Shown in pieces: positions 11,349-19,812 of a stretch of 64,000 bases of DNA. The stretch is from Mesorhizobium sp. Its GTDB lineage: Bacteria > Pseudomonadota > Alphaproteobacteria > Rhizobiales > Rhizobiaceae. The first letter of the stretch is position 1, and the number at the start of each line of letters is the position of its first letter. A program made the translations under genes and the position numbers. The notes below the pieces were generated by a model that did no database searches, was not told where the DNA came from, and saw only the letters and a program-made list of their open reading frames with translations. Where the stretch lies: contig SAQE01000002.1 of assembly GCA_004020545.1 (NCBI GenBank), positions 124,001 through 188,000 of the forward strand, given 5' to 3'.

Positions 11349-12319
11349 GCGGACGACTCGTCCACGTCGGCAGCGCGGTGGTGGACTATGTCTACCGCAT
11401 CGACGCCTTGCCGGCACCGGGCACCGAAAAGACCGCGACGAGCTATGCCCGGGTCGCCGGCGGCGGCTTCAACATGATGGTGGCGGCGAGCCGCACAGGA
11501 ATGAAGGTCGCGTTCGGCGGCCAGTTGGGAACAGGGCCGGACGGAGACTTCCTGCGCGCCGCTTTCGCCGCTGAAGGCATCGAGACGCTGACGCCGCCGT
11601 CACCGCTGATGGACAGCGGCAATTGCGTCGCCATGATCAGCGGCGACGCAGAGCGCACCTTCGTCTCCTGGCCGGGCGCCGAGAGCATGCTCACACCGGA
11701 CATGATGGCGCCCGTCCAAGCCCTGCCAGGGGATTGGGTTTTCACCTCGGGCTACACGTTGAGCTATCCCGGCAGCCGCGATGCGCTCACCAACTGGATC
11801 GAGGCGTTGCCAGCGGACGTTCCCTTCGTGTTCGATCCGACGCCGGTGATCGCGGAGATTCCCCGCCCGATCCTGGACAGGGTGCTTGCGCGCACGACCT
11901 GGCTGAGCTGCAACACGGACGAGGCCGCCGAAATCGCCGGCGCGGGCGATGCGCAGACTGTCGCGATCCGGTTGCTCGCCGAGCACTGCCCGAAGGCCGA
12001 TGGCGTCGTGATCCGCGCCGGCGCGCATGGCTGCCTGGTGCGGCTGGCCGACGGCGGAACGCGCGCCATCCCCGGCTTCGCGGTCCACGCCGTGGATACC
12101 AATGGCGCCGGCGATACGCATATCGGCGCCTTCGTCAGCGCATTGTCGCGTGACCTGTCGCCTTGCGAAGCGGCCCGCTACGCCAATGCGGCAGCGGCCC
12201 TTTCCGTCACCCGCCATGGCGGGTCTTCGGCACCGACGGACACAGAGATCCAGGAATTCCTGAGCCATCGCGATCAAGCAACGATCGCGCATGACTGGGA
12301 GGAAGCGACTGCAACTTAA
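11345..12319 (+). CDS. PfkB/ribokinase family sugar or nucleoside kinase
   Basis: The protein (324 residues) is a ribokinase-fold kinase. The N-terminal GSAVVDYVYRIDALPAPG and GGGFNMMVAASR give the sugar-binding region. DTNGAGD at residues 251-257 is the PfkB second signature, with Asp257 the expected catalytic base. It would phosphorylate a sugar or ribosyl product in the cytoplasm. It is coupled to the ARH gene, which suggests that it phosphorylates the sugar that enzyme releases. The exact substrate cannot be read from the sequence. Confidence 0.87.
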   Translation: MSGRLVHVGSAVVDYVYRIDALPAPGTEKTATSYARVAGGGFNMMVAASRTGMKVAFGGQLGTGPDGDFLRAAFAAEGIETLTPPSPLMDSGNCVAMISGDAERTFVSWPGAESMLTPDMMAPVQALPGDWVFTSGYTLSYPGSRDALTNWIEALPADVPFVFDPTPVIAEIPRPILDRVLARTTWLSCNTDEAAEIAGAGDAQTVAIRLLAEHCPKADGVVIRAGAHGCLVRLADGGTRAIPGFAVHAVDTNGAGDTHIGAFVSALSRDLSPCEAARYANAAAALSVTRHGGSSAPTDTEIQEFLSHRDQATIAHDWEEATAT

Positions 12320-12359
12320 CAAGCCCATCAACCGGGCCAACAATGAGAGGAAAGAAAAC

Positions 12360-13427
12360 ATGCGCATGCCCAGACTGACCGCTTTTCTGGCGGCGACCGC
12401 CGTCTTCGTTTCAGCACTCACACTCTCCTCCGCCCAGGCCGCCGAAGAAGTGCATGTGCTCAACTGGAAGGGCTACGGCGCCGACGAGCCGTGGGCTGTC
12501 GCCAACTTCGAGAAGGCGACCGGCTTCAAGGTGGTCAACGACTTCTTCAATTCCGAACAGGAGATGCTGACGAAGCTCAGGACCAATCCGGGCCTCTATG
12601 ACGTCGTCATGATCAACGCCGCCTTCAACGATCAGGCGATGGCCGGCAAGCTGATCCAGCCGATAGACACGTCGAAGCTGTCCAACTATGCCGATATCGC
12701 CAAGGACAAGGCCGGCTCGCCGATGCTCAACCATGACGGCAAGGTCTATGGCGTGCCGTGGGTCTGGGGCCTGACCGCTTTGGCAATCAACGAAAAGTCC
12801 TTCGACAAGCCGCCGACGAGCATCGCCGAGATGTGGGACCCGGCGCATAAGGGCCGCGTCATCATCCGCGACGACGCCGTCGAAGCCGTGCAGTTCGGTG
12901 CCATCGCTTCCGGCCAGAACATCAACGACATCAAGGACATGGATGCGGTCAAGACGAAGCTCACCTCGCTGATGCCGCAGATCAAGACCTTCTGGAGCTC
13001 GGAGAACGACTGGAACCAGATGGTCGCCTCCAACCAGATCGACATCGGCACCTATTGGAGCGGTTCGGCCGACCGCGCCAAGACGCATTTCAAGCTGCCG
13101 GTCTCGCTGGTCATTCCGCAGGAAGGCGCCGTCGCCTGGCTCGACGCTTTTTCAATTCCCGCCGGCTCCAAGAACGTCGCCGGCGCCGAGGCCTTCATCA
13201 ACTACATGATCGACCCGAAATTCTATGTCGAATGGGTCACCAAGGTCGGCGCGCCGGTCTCGGCCAACACCAAGGCGGTCGAGGCTCTGCCCGAGGATGC
13301 CTTCAACCGCAAGGTCATGGGCAGCCCGGAGGTCGCCAAGCGCATCCAGTTCCAGGCGCCGGTCACCGACGAGCAGCGCGAAAAATACCTGGCGCTCTGG
13401 CAGGAGCTGAAGGTCAACGTCAAGTAG
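12360..13427 (+). CDS. ABC transporter substrate-binding protein, polyamine type (PotD-like)
   Basis: A 355-residue periplasmic binding protein. Residues 1-27 are a signal peptide ending in SSAQA. The mature start EEVHVLNWKGYGADEPW and the later WVWGLTALAINEKSF are typical of the PotD/PotF family, which binds spermidine, putrescine and other cationic or amino compounds. A ribosome site (GAGAGGAAAG) precedes the ATG; the longer frame upstream lacks one. With the next three genes it forms a complete importer in the same operon as the kinase and ARH. Known members bind many ligands besides polyamines, so the ligand is open. Confidence 0.9.
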   Translation: MRMPRLTAFLAATAVFVSALTLSSAQAAEEVHVLNWKGYGADEPWAVANFEKATGFKVVNDFFNSEQEMLTKLRTNPGLYDVVMINAAFNDQAMAGKLIQPIDTSKLSNYADIAKDKAGSPMLNHDGKVYGVPWVWGLTALAINEKSFDKPPTSIAEMWDPAHKGRVIIRDDAVEAVQFGAIASGQNINDIKDMDAVKTKLTSLMPQIKTFWSSENDWNQMVASNQIDIGTYWSGSADRAKTHFKLPVSLVIPQEGAVAWLDAFSIPAGSKNVAGAEAFINYMIDPKFYVEWVTKVGAPVSANTKAVEALPEDAFNRKVMGSPEVAKRIQFQAPVTDEQREKYLALWQELKVNVK

Positions 13428-13455
13428 TTGGCGTCTTTCGGGGAGGAGAGGCATC

Positions 13456-14325
13456 ATGGTTGACCAGCTCGCGACCGGTTCGCGCCGCGGACTGAGGCCT
13501 GCCCTGCCGCTTCTCCTTCCTGCCTATCTCTGGCTGACGGTGGCGATCTTCCTGCCGCTGTCGGCCATGATGTTCTTCTCTTTCATGACCGACCTGCCGC
13601 TGGCCGGGAAGGAATGGGCGTTCACGCTCGGCAACTACGCCGCCTTCTTCTCGCAAAGCCTCTACTCGACATTGCTGTTTGCCTCCTTGCGGCTCGGGCT
13701 CGAGGTGACGCTGTGGTGTGTCGTCATCGGTTATCCGGCCGCCTATGTGTTGGCCAAGGTGCTGAAGGGGCGCAGCCGCGAGGCGATCTTCCTGCTCGTC
13801 ATCCTGCCGTTCTGGTCGAACGGGCTGGTGCGCATCTTCTCCTGGGCGATGGTGCTGCGCGAAGGCGGCATCCTCGACACGGCGCTCAACGCCGTGCTGC
13901 CGTTCAAGATCAACATCGATCTTATGTATTCCTATCCGGCCGTCATCATCGGCCTGGTGCATTCCTATGTGCCCTACATGGTGCTGACCTGCTACCTGAC
14001 GCTGCAGGCTATCGACGACTCGCTGATCGAGGCCGGGCGCTCGCTCGGCGCCTCGCGACTGCAAGTGCTCAAGCGGGTGATCATTCCGCTGTCGATGCCA
14101 GGCCTGATTGCGGGAGCGGCGCTGATCTTCGTGCCGGTCGTCGGCTCCTTCATGGAGCCGCGCATCCTCGGCGGACGCACCGGCACCTTCTACGGGACAA
14201 TCATCGAGGACCAGTTCGTCGCCGTCTTCAACTGGCCGCTGGGCGCTGCGCTTTCCTTCATCCTGCTCGCGGTGGTGCTGATCATCCTGGCACTGGCGGC
14301 GCCAGTCCTGAGGAGAGCCAGCTGA
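13456..14325 (+). CDS. ABC transporter permease, PotB-like
   Basis: A 289-residue inner-membrane protein with about six membrane segments and the EAA loop near residues 190-215 (DDSLIEAGRSLGASRLQVLK), which docks on the ATPase. Its N-terminal part (PLLLPAYLWLTVAIFLPL) matches the first permease of spermidine/putrescine-type systems. It follows the binding protein after 28 bases with a good Shine-Dalgarno (GGGGAGGAG), and the next permease overlaps it (TGATG). Confidence 0.9.
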   Translation: MVDQLATGSRRGLRPALPLLLPAYLWLTVAIFLPLSAMMFFSFMTDLPLAGKEWAFTLGNYAAFFSQSLYSTLLFASLRLGLEVTLWCVVIGYPAAYVLAKVLKGRSREAIFLLVILPFWSNGLVRIFSWAMVLREGGILDTALNAVLPFKINIDLMYSYPAVIIGLVHSYVPYMVLTCYLTLQAIDDSLIEAGRSLGASRLQVLKRVIIPLSMPGLIAGAALIFVPVVGSFMEPRILGGRTGTFYGTIIEDQFVAVFNWPLGAALSFILLAVVLIILALAAPVLRRAS

Positions 14326-15113
14326 TGGCAATGACGCGCATCCTCGAATGGCTCGGCCGCTTCTACATCTTGATGCTGCTCGCCTTCCTCTATCTGCCGA
14401 TCATCATCATGGCGCTGATGTCGTTCAACACCTCGCCCTTCTACCAGCTGCCGTTCGAGTGGACGACGGACTGGTACGCCTCGCTCTGGCAAAACGACCA
14501 ATTGATCGCGGCGACCTGGAACAGCATCGAGATCGCCGTCATCACGACCATCATCTCGACGGTGCTGGGCTCGATGGCCTCGCTGGCGCTCTACCGCTAC
14601 GAGTTCCGCGGCAAGAAATTCCTGCAGGCGTTGCTCTTCCCGCCGATCGCCATTCCGTGGCTGATCACCGGCACGGCGATGCTGATCTTCTTCTTCGGCA
14701 TCGGTATCGGACGTGGGCTCCTCGCCATCCTGCTCGGCCATGTCGCGCTGGCGCTGCCCTACGTGATCGTCGTCGTGTCCGCGCGTCTGCAGACCTTCGC
14801 GCCGGAGTTGGAGGAGGCGGCGCGCTCGCTCGGCGCCAACCAGTGGCAGGTAACCCAGCGCGTAACCTTGCCGTGGATCATGCCGGGCGTCATCGCCGGC
14901 GGGCTGTTTGCTTTCGCGGTGTCGTTCGACCAGTTCGTGGTCTCCTACTTCCTGTCGACGCCCGGCCAGACGACGCTGCCGGTCGAAATCTACGCCGCGA
15001 TCCGCAAGGGTTTCACGCCCGAGATCAATGCGGTGTCGACGATCATCATCGTCGTGTCGATGGCGCTGATGCTGCTCACGGCGCGCTTCTTCAAATTCGG
15101 CGGAGAGAAATAA
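14325..15113 (+). CDS. ABC transporter permease, PotC-like
   Basis: The second inner-membrane subunit (262 residues). It has six predicted segments, the early PIIIMALMSFN segment typical of PotC, and the EAA loop ELEEAARSLGANQWQVTQRV near residue 160. Its ATG overlaps the previous stop and its stop overlaps the ATPase start (TAATG), so the three genes are tightly coupled. The substrate is that of the binding protein at 12360 and is not known. Confidence 0.9.
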   Translation: MAMTRILEWLGRFYILMLLAFLYLPIIIMALMSFNTSPFYQLPFEWTTDWYASLWQNDQLIAATWNSIEIAVITTIISTVLGSMASLALYRYEFRGKKFLQALLFPPIAIPWLITGTAMLIFFFGIGIGRGLLAILLGHVALALPYVIVVVSARLQTFAPELEEAARSLGANQWQVTQRVTLPWIMPGVIAGGLFAFAVSFDQFVVSYFLSTPGQTTLPVEIYAAIRKGFTPEINAVSTIIIVVSMALMLLTARFFKFGGEK

Positions 15114-16180
15114 TGGCAGGCGTCCAGGTAGCAAACGTCTCCCGCAGTTTTGGCGCGCATAGGGCGCTGGATAACGTTTCGATCGATTTTGCGGACGGCG
15201 GCTTCTATGCGTTGCTCGGGCCTTCAGGCAGCGGCAAGACCACGCTGTTGCGCCAGATCGCCGGCTTCGACTTTCCGGACGCCGGGCGCATTGCCATCGG
15301 CGGCGAGGGCGTCGAGCGTGTGCCGGTCGAGAAGCGGCGCATCGGCATGGTGTTCCAGAACTATGCGCTGTTCCCCAATATGAGCGTCGCCGACAATATC
15401 GCTTTCGGACTGTCGGTGCGCGGCGAGCCGAAGGCGACGATCGCCACGGAAGTGCAGCGCGCGCTCGACCTCGTGCAGCTCGGCAAGCTCGGCGCCCGCC
15501 GGCCGCACCAGCTTTCCGGCGGCCAGCGCCAGCGCGTGGCGCTGGCGCGGGCCATCGTCACCAAGCCGCGCGTGCTGCTGCTCGACGAGCCGCTCGGCGC
15601 GCTCGACAAGGCGCTGCGCGTCGACATGCAAATTGAGCTCAAGCGCATCCAGCGCGAGATCGGCATCACCACCATCTTCGTCACCCACGACCAGGAAGAG
15701 GCGCTGACGATGAGCGACCGCATCGGCATCCTGCGCGACGGCAGGCTGGTGCAGGAAGGACCGCCGGAGGAGATCTACGATAGGCCGCAAAGCGAGTTCG
15801 CCGCGACCTTCCTAGGCGACGCCAACATCTTTCGCGGCCATGTGACTGGCAATGGCATCCGGCTGCCCGACGGCACGACGATTGCCGCCGCCTCCGGGTC
15901 TTCGCTGACGGCCGGTGCCAAGGCGAACTGCGCCGTGAGGCCGGAGCGCATCCAGATTTCGACCGGCACGGCAAGACCCGACTCAGGCAACGCCAACACG
16001 CTCAAGGGGCAGGTGTCCAAACGTATCTTCGCCGGCAACAACAGCACCTATTTCGTCGAGTGTGATTGGCAGACGCTGAAGGTGATCGTGCAGAACACCG
16101 GCGCCGAGCGCCTTGCCGAGGGCGAACCCGTGATGCTCAGTTGGTCGCCGGAGAGCACGGTGCTGATCGCAGCGAGCTGA
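15113..16180 (+). CDS. ABC transporter ATP-binding protein, PotA-like
   Basis: The energising subunit (355 residues) with Walker A GPSGSGKTT at 36-44, Q-loop VFQNYALFPNMSV, signature LSGGQRQRVALARA, Walker B VLLLDEPLGALD and switch His in TIFVTHDQEEAL. Residues from about 240 on form the TOBE domain usual in PotA/MalK-type ATPases, with FLGDANIFRG at its start. It completes the importer begun at 12360. Confidence 0.93.
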   Translation: MAGVQVANVSRSFGAHRALDNVSIDFADGGFYALLGPSGSGKTTLLRQIAGFDFPDAGRIAIGGEGVERVPVEKRRIGMVFQNYALFPNMSVADNIAFGLSVRGEPKATIATEVQRALDLVQLGKLGARRPHQLSGGQRQRVALARAIVTKPRVLLLDEPLGALDKALRVDMQIELKRIQREIGITTIFVTHDQEEALTMSDRIGILRDGRLVQEGPPEEIYDRPQSEFAATFLGDANIFRGHVTGNGIRLPDGTTIAAASGSSLTAGAKANCAVRPERIQISTGTARPDSGNANTLKGQVSKRIFAGNNSTYFVECDWQTLKVIVQNTGAERLAEGEPVMLSWSPESTVLIAAS

Positions 16181-16266
16181 CGATTGGTGCTGATGGGAAA
16201 TGATGGCGCCGGCCTTGGCTGACCGGTAGACCATGGCGTTATATCCAGGTCTCGACGGAGGAATGG

Positions 16267-17355
16267 ATGGCGAGCATGGGCTTCGAGCCGGACGTGAAGG
16301 TCCGGGTCAAGGACTACAGGATCGGCTGCGTCGGCGCCGGCATGATCATGGCCGAATGCCATCTCGCCGCCTATCGCGAAGCCGGCTTTCCGGTGGTGGC
16401 GATCGCTTCACGCACAAAGGCGAATGCCGAGAAGGTCGCCGCCCGCTGGGGCATCGAGACCGTTCATGATACGCCGGAGCAATTGATCGAGGACGATCGC
16501 GTCGAGATCGTCGACCTTGCATTCCCGCCTGATCAGCAACCGGCGCTGATCCGCCACGCCCTGAAACAGCCGCACGTCAAGGCGATCCTGGCGCAGAAGC
16601 CGCTGGCGCTCTCGATCGCGGAAGCGGTGAAGCTGCGCGACGACGCGGCCGCCGCCGGCAAGATCCTCTCGGTCAACCAGAATATGCGCTACGACCAGTC
16701 GATGCGTGTGCTGAAGCAGATCATCGACGGCGGCGCGCTGGGCGAGATCGTCTTCGCAGAGATCGACATGCATGCGATCCCGCACTGGCAGACTTTTCTC
16801 GCCGACTACGATCGGCTGACGCTCGCCAATATGAGCGTGCACCACCTCGATGCGCTGCGCTTCCTGTTCGGCGATCCGGATGAGATCACCACGCTGACGC
16901 GTAAGGACCCACGCACCAAGTTCCAGCATTCCGACGGCATCACGGTGTCGACGCTCCGCTTTCCCTCCGGCGTATTTGCCGTCTCGCTGGAGGATGTCTG
17001 GTCCGGCCCGCGCCAGGAAGGATACGAGGACGACCAGCACATCGCCTGGCGCGTCGACGGCACCAAGGGCGTCGCCAAGGGCACGATCGGTTGGCCGAAG
17101 GGTGTTGCCTCGACACTAACCTATGCCTCGACCGAGACGACAGGCGGGGTATGGGTCACGCCAAGCTGGGACACGATGTGGTTCCCGCATGCCTTCATCG
17201 GCGTGATGGAACAGCTCCAATACGCGCTGAAGACCGGCACGCCGCCGGCGCTGTCAGTCGCCGATAACGTCAAGACGATGGCGCTGGTCGAGGCCGGCTA
17301 CCGGTCGATGGCCGAAGGCCGCACCGTCAAGCTGTCCGAAATCCGCATCGACTGA
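16267..17355 (+). CDS. Gfo/Idh/MocA family oxidoreductase
   Basis: A 362-residue dehydrogenase with a Rossmann motif GCVGAGMIMAECH near residues 20-32 and the family substrate domain after about 130. The usual EKP motif reads QKPLALS near 119; the catalytic lysine is kept and the glutamate is replaced. The family includes inositol dehydrogenase and MocA of rhizopine catabolism. The next three genes match MocC, MocD and MocE types, so a MocA-like oxidation of a cyclitol or sugar derivative is likely. It sits 86 bases after the importer on the same strand. The longer GTG or ATG alternatives near the start are not resolved. Confidence 0.83.
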   Translation: MASMGFEPDVKVRVKDYRIGCVGAGMIMAECHLAAYREAGFPVVAIASRTKANAEKVAARWGIETVHDTPEQLIEDDRVEIVDLAFPPDQQPALIRHALKQPHVKAILAQKPLALSIAEAVKLRDDAAAAGKILSVNQNMRYDQSMRVLKQIIDGGALGEIVFAEIDMHAIPHWQTFLADYDRLTLANMSVHHLDALRFLFGDPDEITTLTRKDPRTKFQHSDGITVSTLRFPSGVFAVSLEDVWSGPRQEGYEDDQHIAWRVDGTKGVAKGTIGWPKGVASTLTYASTETTGGVWVTPSWDTMWFPHAFIGVMEQLQYALKTGTPPALSVADNVKTMALVEAGYRSMAEGRTVKLSEIRID

Positions 17356-17406
17356 GGCAGCCGAAAGACACGACGACAGAATCGCTTACCGGGAGGACTT
17401 CACCTC

Positions 17407-18321
17407 ATGATGCAGGCAGGTATCTTCACAGGCTATTTCCCCTATGAGCTTGAAGAGGTCGCCAGGCGCATCCGCGCGCTGGGTTTCAACACGGTGCAGC
17501 TCGACCTGCATTTCAAGGATATCGACCTCGCGGCCAGTCAGATCACCAGGGACAAGGCAAGGAAGGTGCGCGACACGTTCCGCGACCACAATCTGCCGGT
17601 CTGCTGCGTGTCCGGCTACACCAACATCATCCATCCGGACAAAGCCGAGCGCGAAAGACGGCTCGCCTATCTGAAGGAAATCATCCGCAACGCGCGTGAA
17701 TTCGGCAGCGCTTACGTGATCTCGGAGACCGGCACCTACAACACCGAGTCCGACTGGGTGCATCACCCGAAGAACAAGACCGAGGAAGGGTTCGAGGAGT
17801 GCCGCAAGGTGATCTCCGATCTTGCCCAGACAGCCTATGACCATGGCGCGGTGTTTTTGCTCGAAACCTATGTCAACAATGTCGTCGGTTCGGTCGAGGA
17901 GACGGTCAGAATGTTCGCGCAGGTCGACCATCCCGGCCTCGGGCTATTGATGGACCCGACCAACTACTTCGAGGCGCACAATATCGACCGCATGGACCAG
18001 GTGCTGAACCAGGTGTTCGACACGCTGACCGACAAGATCAAAATCGCGCATGCCAAGGACGTGAAGCGCTCGGGCAGCGACAAGACCGAGAAGCATGCCG
18101 ACATCGGTGACGCGGACGCACATGAGGGGCTGACGTTCCGGGGCGTTGGCGAGATCGAATTGCCGGCGCCGGGCCTCGGTGCCCTCAACTATGATCTCTA
18201 TCTCAAGCGGCTCAGCGAAAAGCACCCGAACATCCCGGTCATCATCGAGCATCTCTCAGAGGACGACGTGCCGCGCGCCAAAAAATTCCTCGACGGGAAA
18301 TTCCGCGCCAACGGACTTTGA
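17407..18321 (+). CDS. Sugar phosphate isomerase/epimerase, MocC/IolE-like TIM barrel
   Basis: A 304-residue xylose-isomerase-like TIM barrel. The likely metal ligands are in ETGTYNTESDW (near 116), LLETYVNNV (near 159), LLMDPTNYF (near 182), AHAKDVK (near 217) and IIEHLSEDD (near 280). The family includes inosose dehydratase IolE and the rhizopine protein MocC. Together with the MocA-like dehydrogenase before it, this suggests isomerisation or dehydration of an oxidised ring compound. It starts with ATGATG after a GGGAGG ribosome site. The exact reaction is unknown. Confidence 0.82.
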   Translation: MMQAGIFTGYFPYELEEVARRIRALGFNTVQLDLHFKDIDLAASQITRDKARKVRDTFRDHNLPVCCVSGYTNIIHPDKAERERRLAYLKEIIRNAREFGSAYVISETGTYNTESDWVHHPKNKTEEGFEECRKVISDLAQTAYDHGAVFLLETYVNNVVGSVEETVRMFAQVDHPGLGLLMDPTNYFEAHNIDRMDQVLNQVFDTLTDKIKIAHAKDVKRSGSDKTEKHADIGDADAHEGLTFRGVGEIELPAPGLGALNYDLYLKRLSEKHPNIPVIIEHLSEDDVPRAKKFLDGKFRANGL

Positions 18322-18338
18322 CGTCCGGGGAGGTGATG

Positions 18339-19436
18339 ATGACCAGGACCGCCAGCGCGAAGCGTGACTACAGCCTTGTCGGCGAAAGCACTCGGCTCGC
18401 GATCGAGACCGGGCTTGCCTCGGCTGAGTGGTACCACACGGACGTGCCGCGCAAGGTGATGAAGGAGCTGATGCAGCGCTCGGACGGGCCGGCGATCCGC
18501 GACACCATCATCTGGATTGCCGCGATCCTGGGTTCGGCTGGCGGCATCGTCTGGTTCTGGGGCACGTGGTGGGTCGTGCCGTTCCTGTTCGTCTATGGCG
18601 TGCTCTATGGCTCGTCGAGCGACGCGCGCTGGCACGAATGCGGCCACGGCACCGCCTTCCGCACGCGCTGGATGAACGACGCCGTCTATCACATCGCCTC
18701 GTTCATGCTGATGCGCAATCCGGTGCAGTGGCGCTGGAGCCATGCCCGCCATCACACCGACACCATCATCGTCGGCCGCGACGCCGAGATCGCCGTGATG
18801 CGCCCGCCGGACCTCTTGAAGGCGGCGCTGGCCTTCACCGGCATCCTCGACTTCCGCTATTCGCTGCCGACGCTCGTGCGCCAGGCCTTCGGCAAATTGT
18901 CGGATGACGAGAAGAGCTACATTCCGGAGATGGAGCAGCATAAGGCGGTGGTTGCGGCGCGCTGGCATATGGTCGTGTATGCCGCGACGATCGCTGCCGC
19001 GATCGCGCTTAGGTCATGGATACCGCTGGTGCTGATCGGCCTGCCACGGCTCTACGGCACCTGGCACATGGTGATGACCGGCCTGCTGCAGCATATCGGG
19101 CTGGCCGACAACGTCACCGACCACCGGCTCAACTCGCGCACCGTCTATATGAACCCGGTCAGCCGGTTCATCTACTGGAACATGAACTACCATGTCGAGC
19201 ATCACATGTTCCCGATGGTGCCCTATCACGCGCTGCCGAAGCTCCACGAACTGATCAAGCACGATTTGCCGGAACCGAACCCGTCGATGTGGCACGCCTA
19301 TCGCGAGGTCTGGCCGGTGCTGCTCAGGCAACTCAAATATGAGGACTACTACCTCAAGCGCGAATTGCCGCCGACGGCCAGGCCCTATCGCGGCGAGTTC
19401 CACGAGGTCGATATGACGGTGGCCGCCGCCAAATAG
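18339..19436 (+). CDS. mocD: MocD-like membrane di-iron oxygenase (fatty acid desaturase family)
   Basis: The protein (365 residues) has the three histidine boxes of membrane di-iron enzymes: HECGH at 99-103, HARHH at 135-139 and HVEHH at 285-289, and membrane segments around 57-92 and 225-255. Rhizobial MocD belongs to this family and acts with MocE in turning O-methyl-scyllo-inosamine into scyllo-inosamine. The Rieske gene directly after fits that pairing. The start is chosen at 18339 because GGGGAGG ends five bases before it; an ATG three bases earlier and a TTG at 18318 are also open. It may oxidise a substrate other than a rhizopine. Confidence 0.82.
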   Translation: MTRTASAKRDYSLVGESTRLAIETGLASAEWYHTDVPRKVMKELMQRSDGPAIRDTIIWIAAILGSAGGIVWFWGTWWVVPFLFVYGVLYGSSSDARWHECGHGTAFRTRWMNDAVYHIASFMLMRNPVQWRWSHARHHTDTIIVGRDAEIAVMRPPDLLKAALAFTGILDFRYSLPTLVRQAFGKLSDDEKSYIPEMEQHKAVVAARWHMVVYAATIAAAIALRSWIPLVLIGLPRLYGTWHMVMTGLLQHIGLADNVTDHRLNSRTVYMNPVSRFIYWNMNYHVEHHMFPMVPYHALPKLHELIKHDLPEPNPSMWHAYREVWPVLLRQLKYEDYYLKRELPPTARPYRGEFHEVDMTVAAAK

Positions 19437-19464
19437 GCGGCGCGTTGCAGCCCGGAGAAGGACG

Positions 19465-19779
19465 ATGGCGGAGTGGGTTGAAGCATGCGCGGTGGACGAC
19501 GTGGATGAGGAGGACGTGATCCGCTTCGATCATGCCGGCCGCACCTTCGCGATCTACCGCTCGCCGGACGACGAGTTCTTCGCCACCGACGGCTTCTGCA
19601 CGCATGAGAAGGCGCATCTTGCCGACGGGCTGGTGATGGACGACATCATCGAATGTCCCAAGCACAATGGCCGCTTCAACTACAAGACCGGCCAGGCCAA
19701 GGGTGCGCCCGTCTGCGTCAACCTCAAGACCTATCCGGTGAAGGTCGAGGCCGGCAAGGTGATGATCGATATCGGCTGA
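19465..19779 (+). CDS. mocE: MocE-like Rieske-type [2Fe-2S] ferredoxin
   Basis: This 104-residue protein is a stand-alone Rieske ferredoxin. The cluster ligands are Cys45 and His47 in CTHEKAHLADG and Cys64 and His67 in CPKHNGRF. It would pass electrons to the MocD-like oxygenase encoded 28 bases upstream. In rhizopine catabolism a third protein, MocF, is the ferredoxin reductase; no such gene is seen in this window, so the reductase must come from elsewhere. A GGAGAAGG ribosome site precedes the ATG. Confidence 0.9.
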   Translation: MAEWVEACAVDDVDEEDVIRFDHAGRTFAIYRSPDDEFFATDGFCTHEKAHLADGLVMDDIIECPKHNGRFNYKTGQAKGAPVCVNLKTYPVKVEAGKVMIDIG

Positions 19780-19812
19780 TAGCCGCCAGACAGACAAAAC
19801 GGGGATATACCG

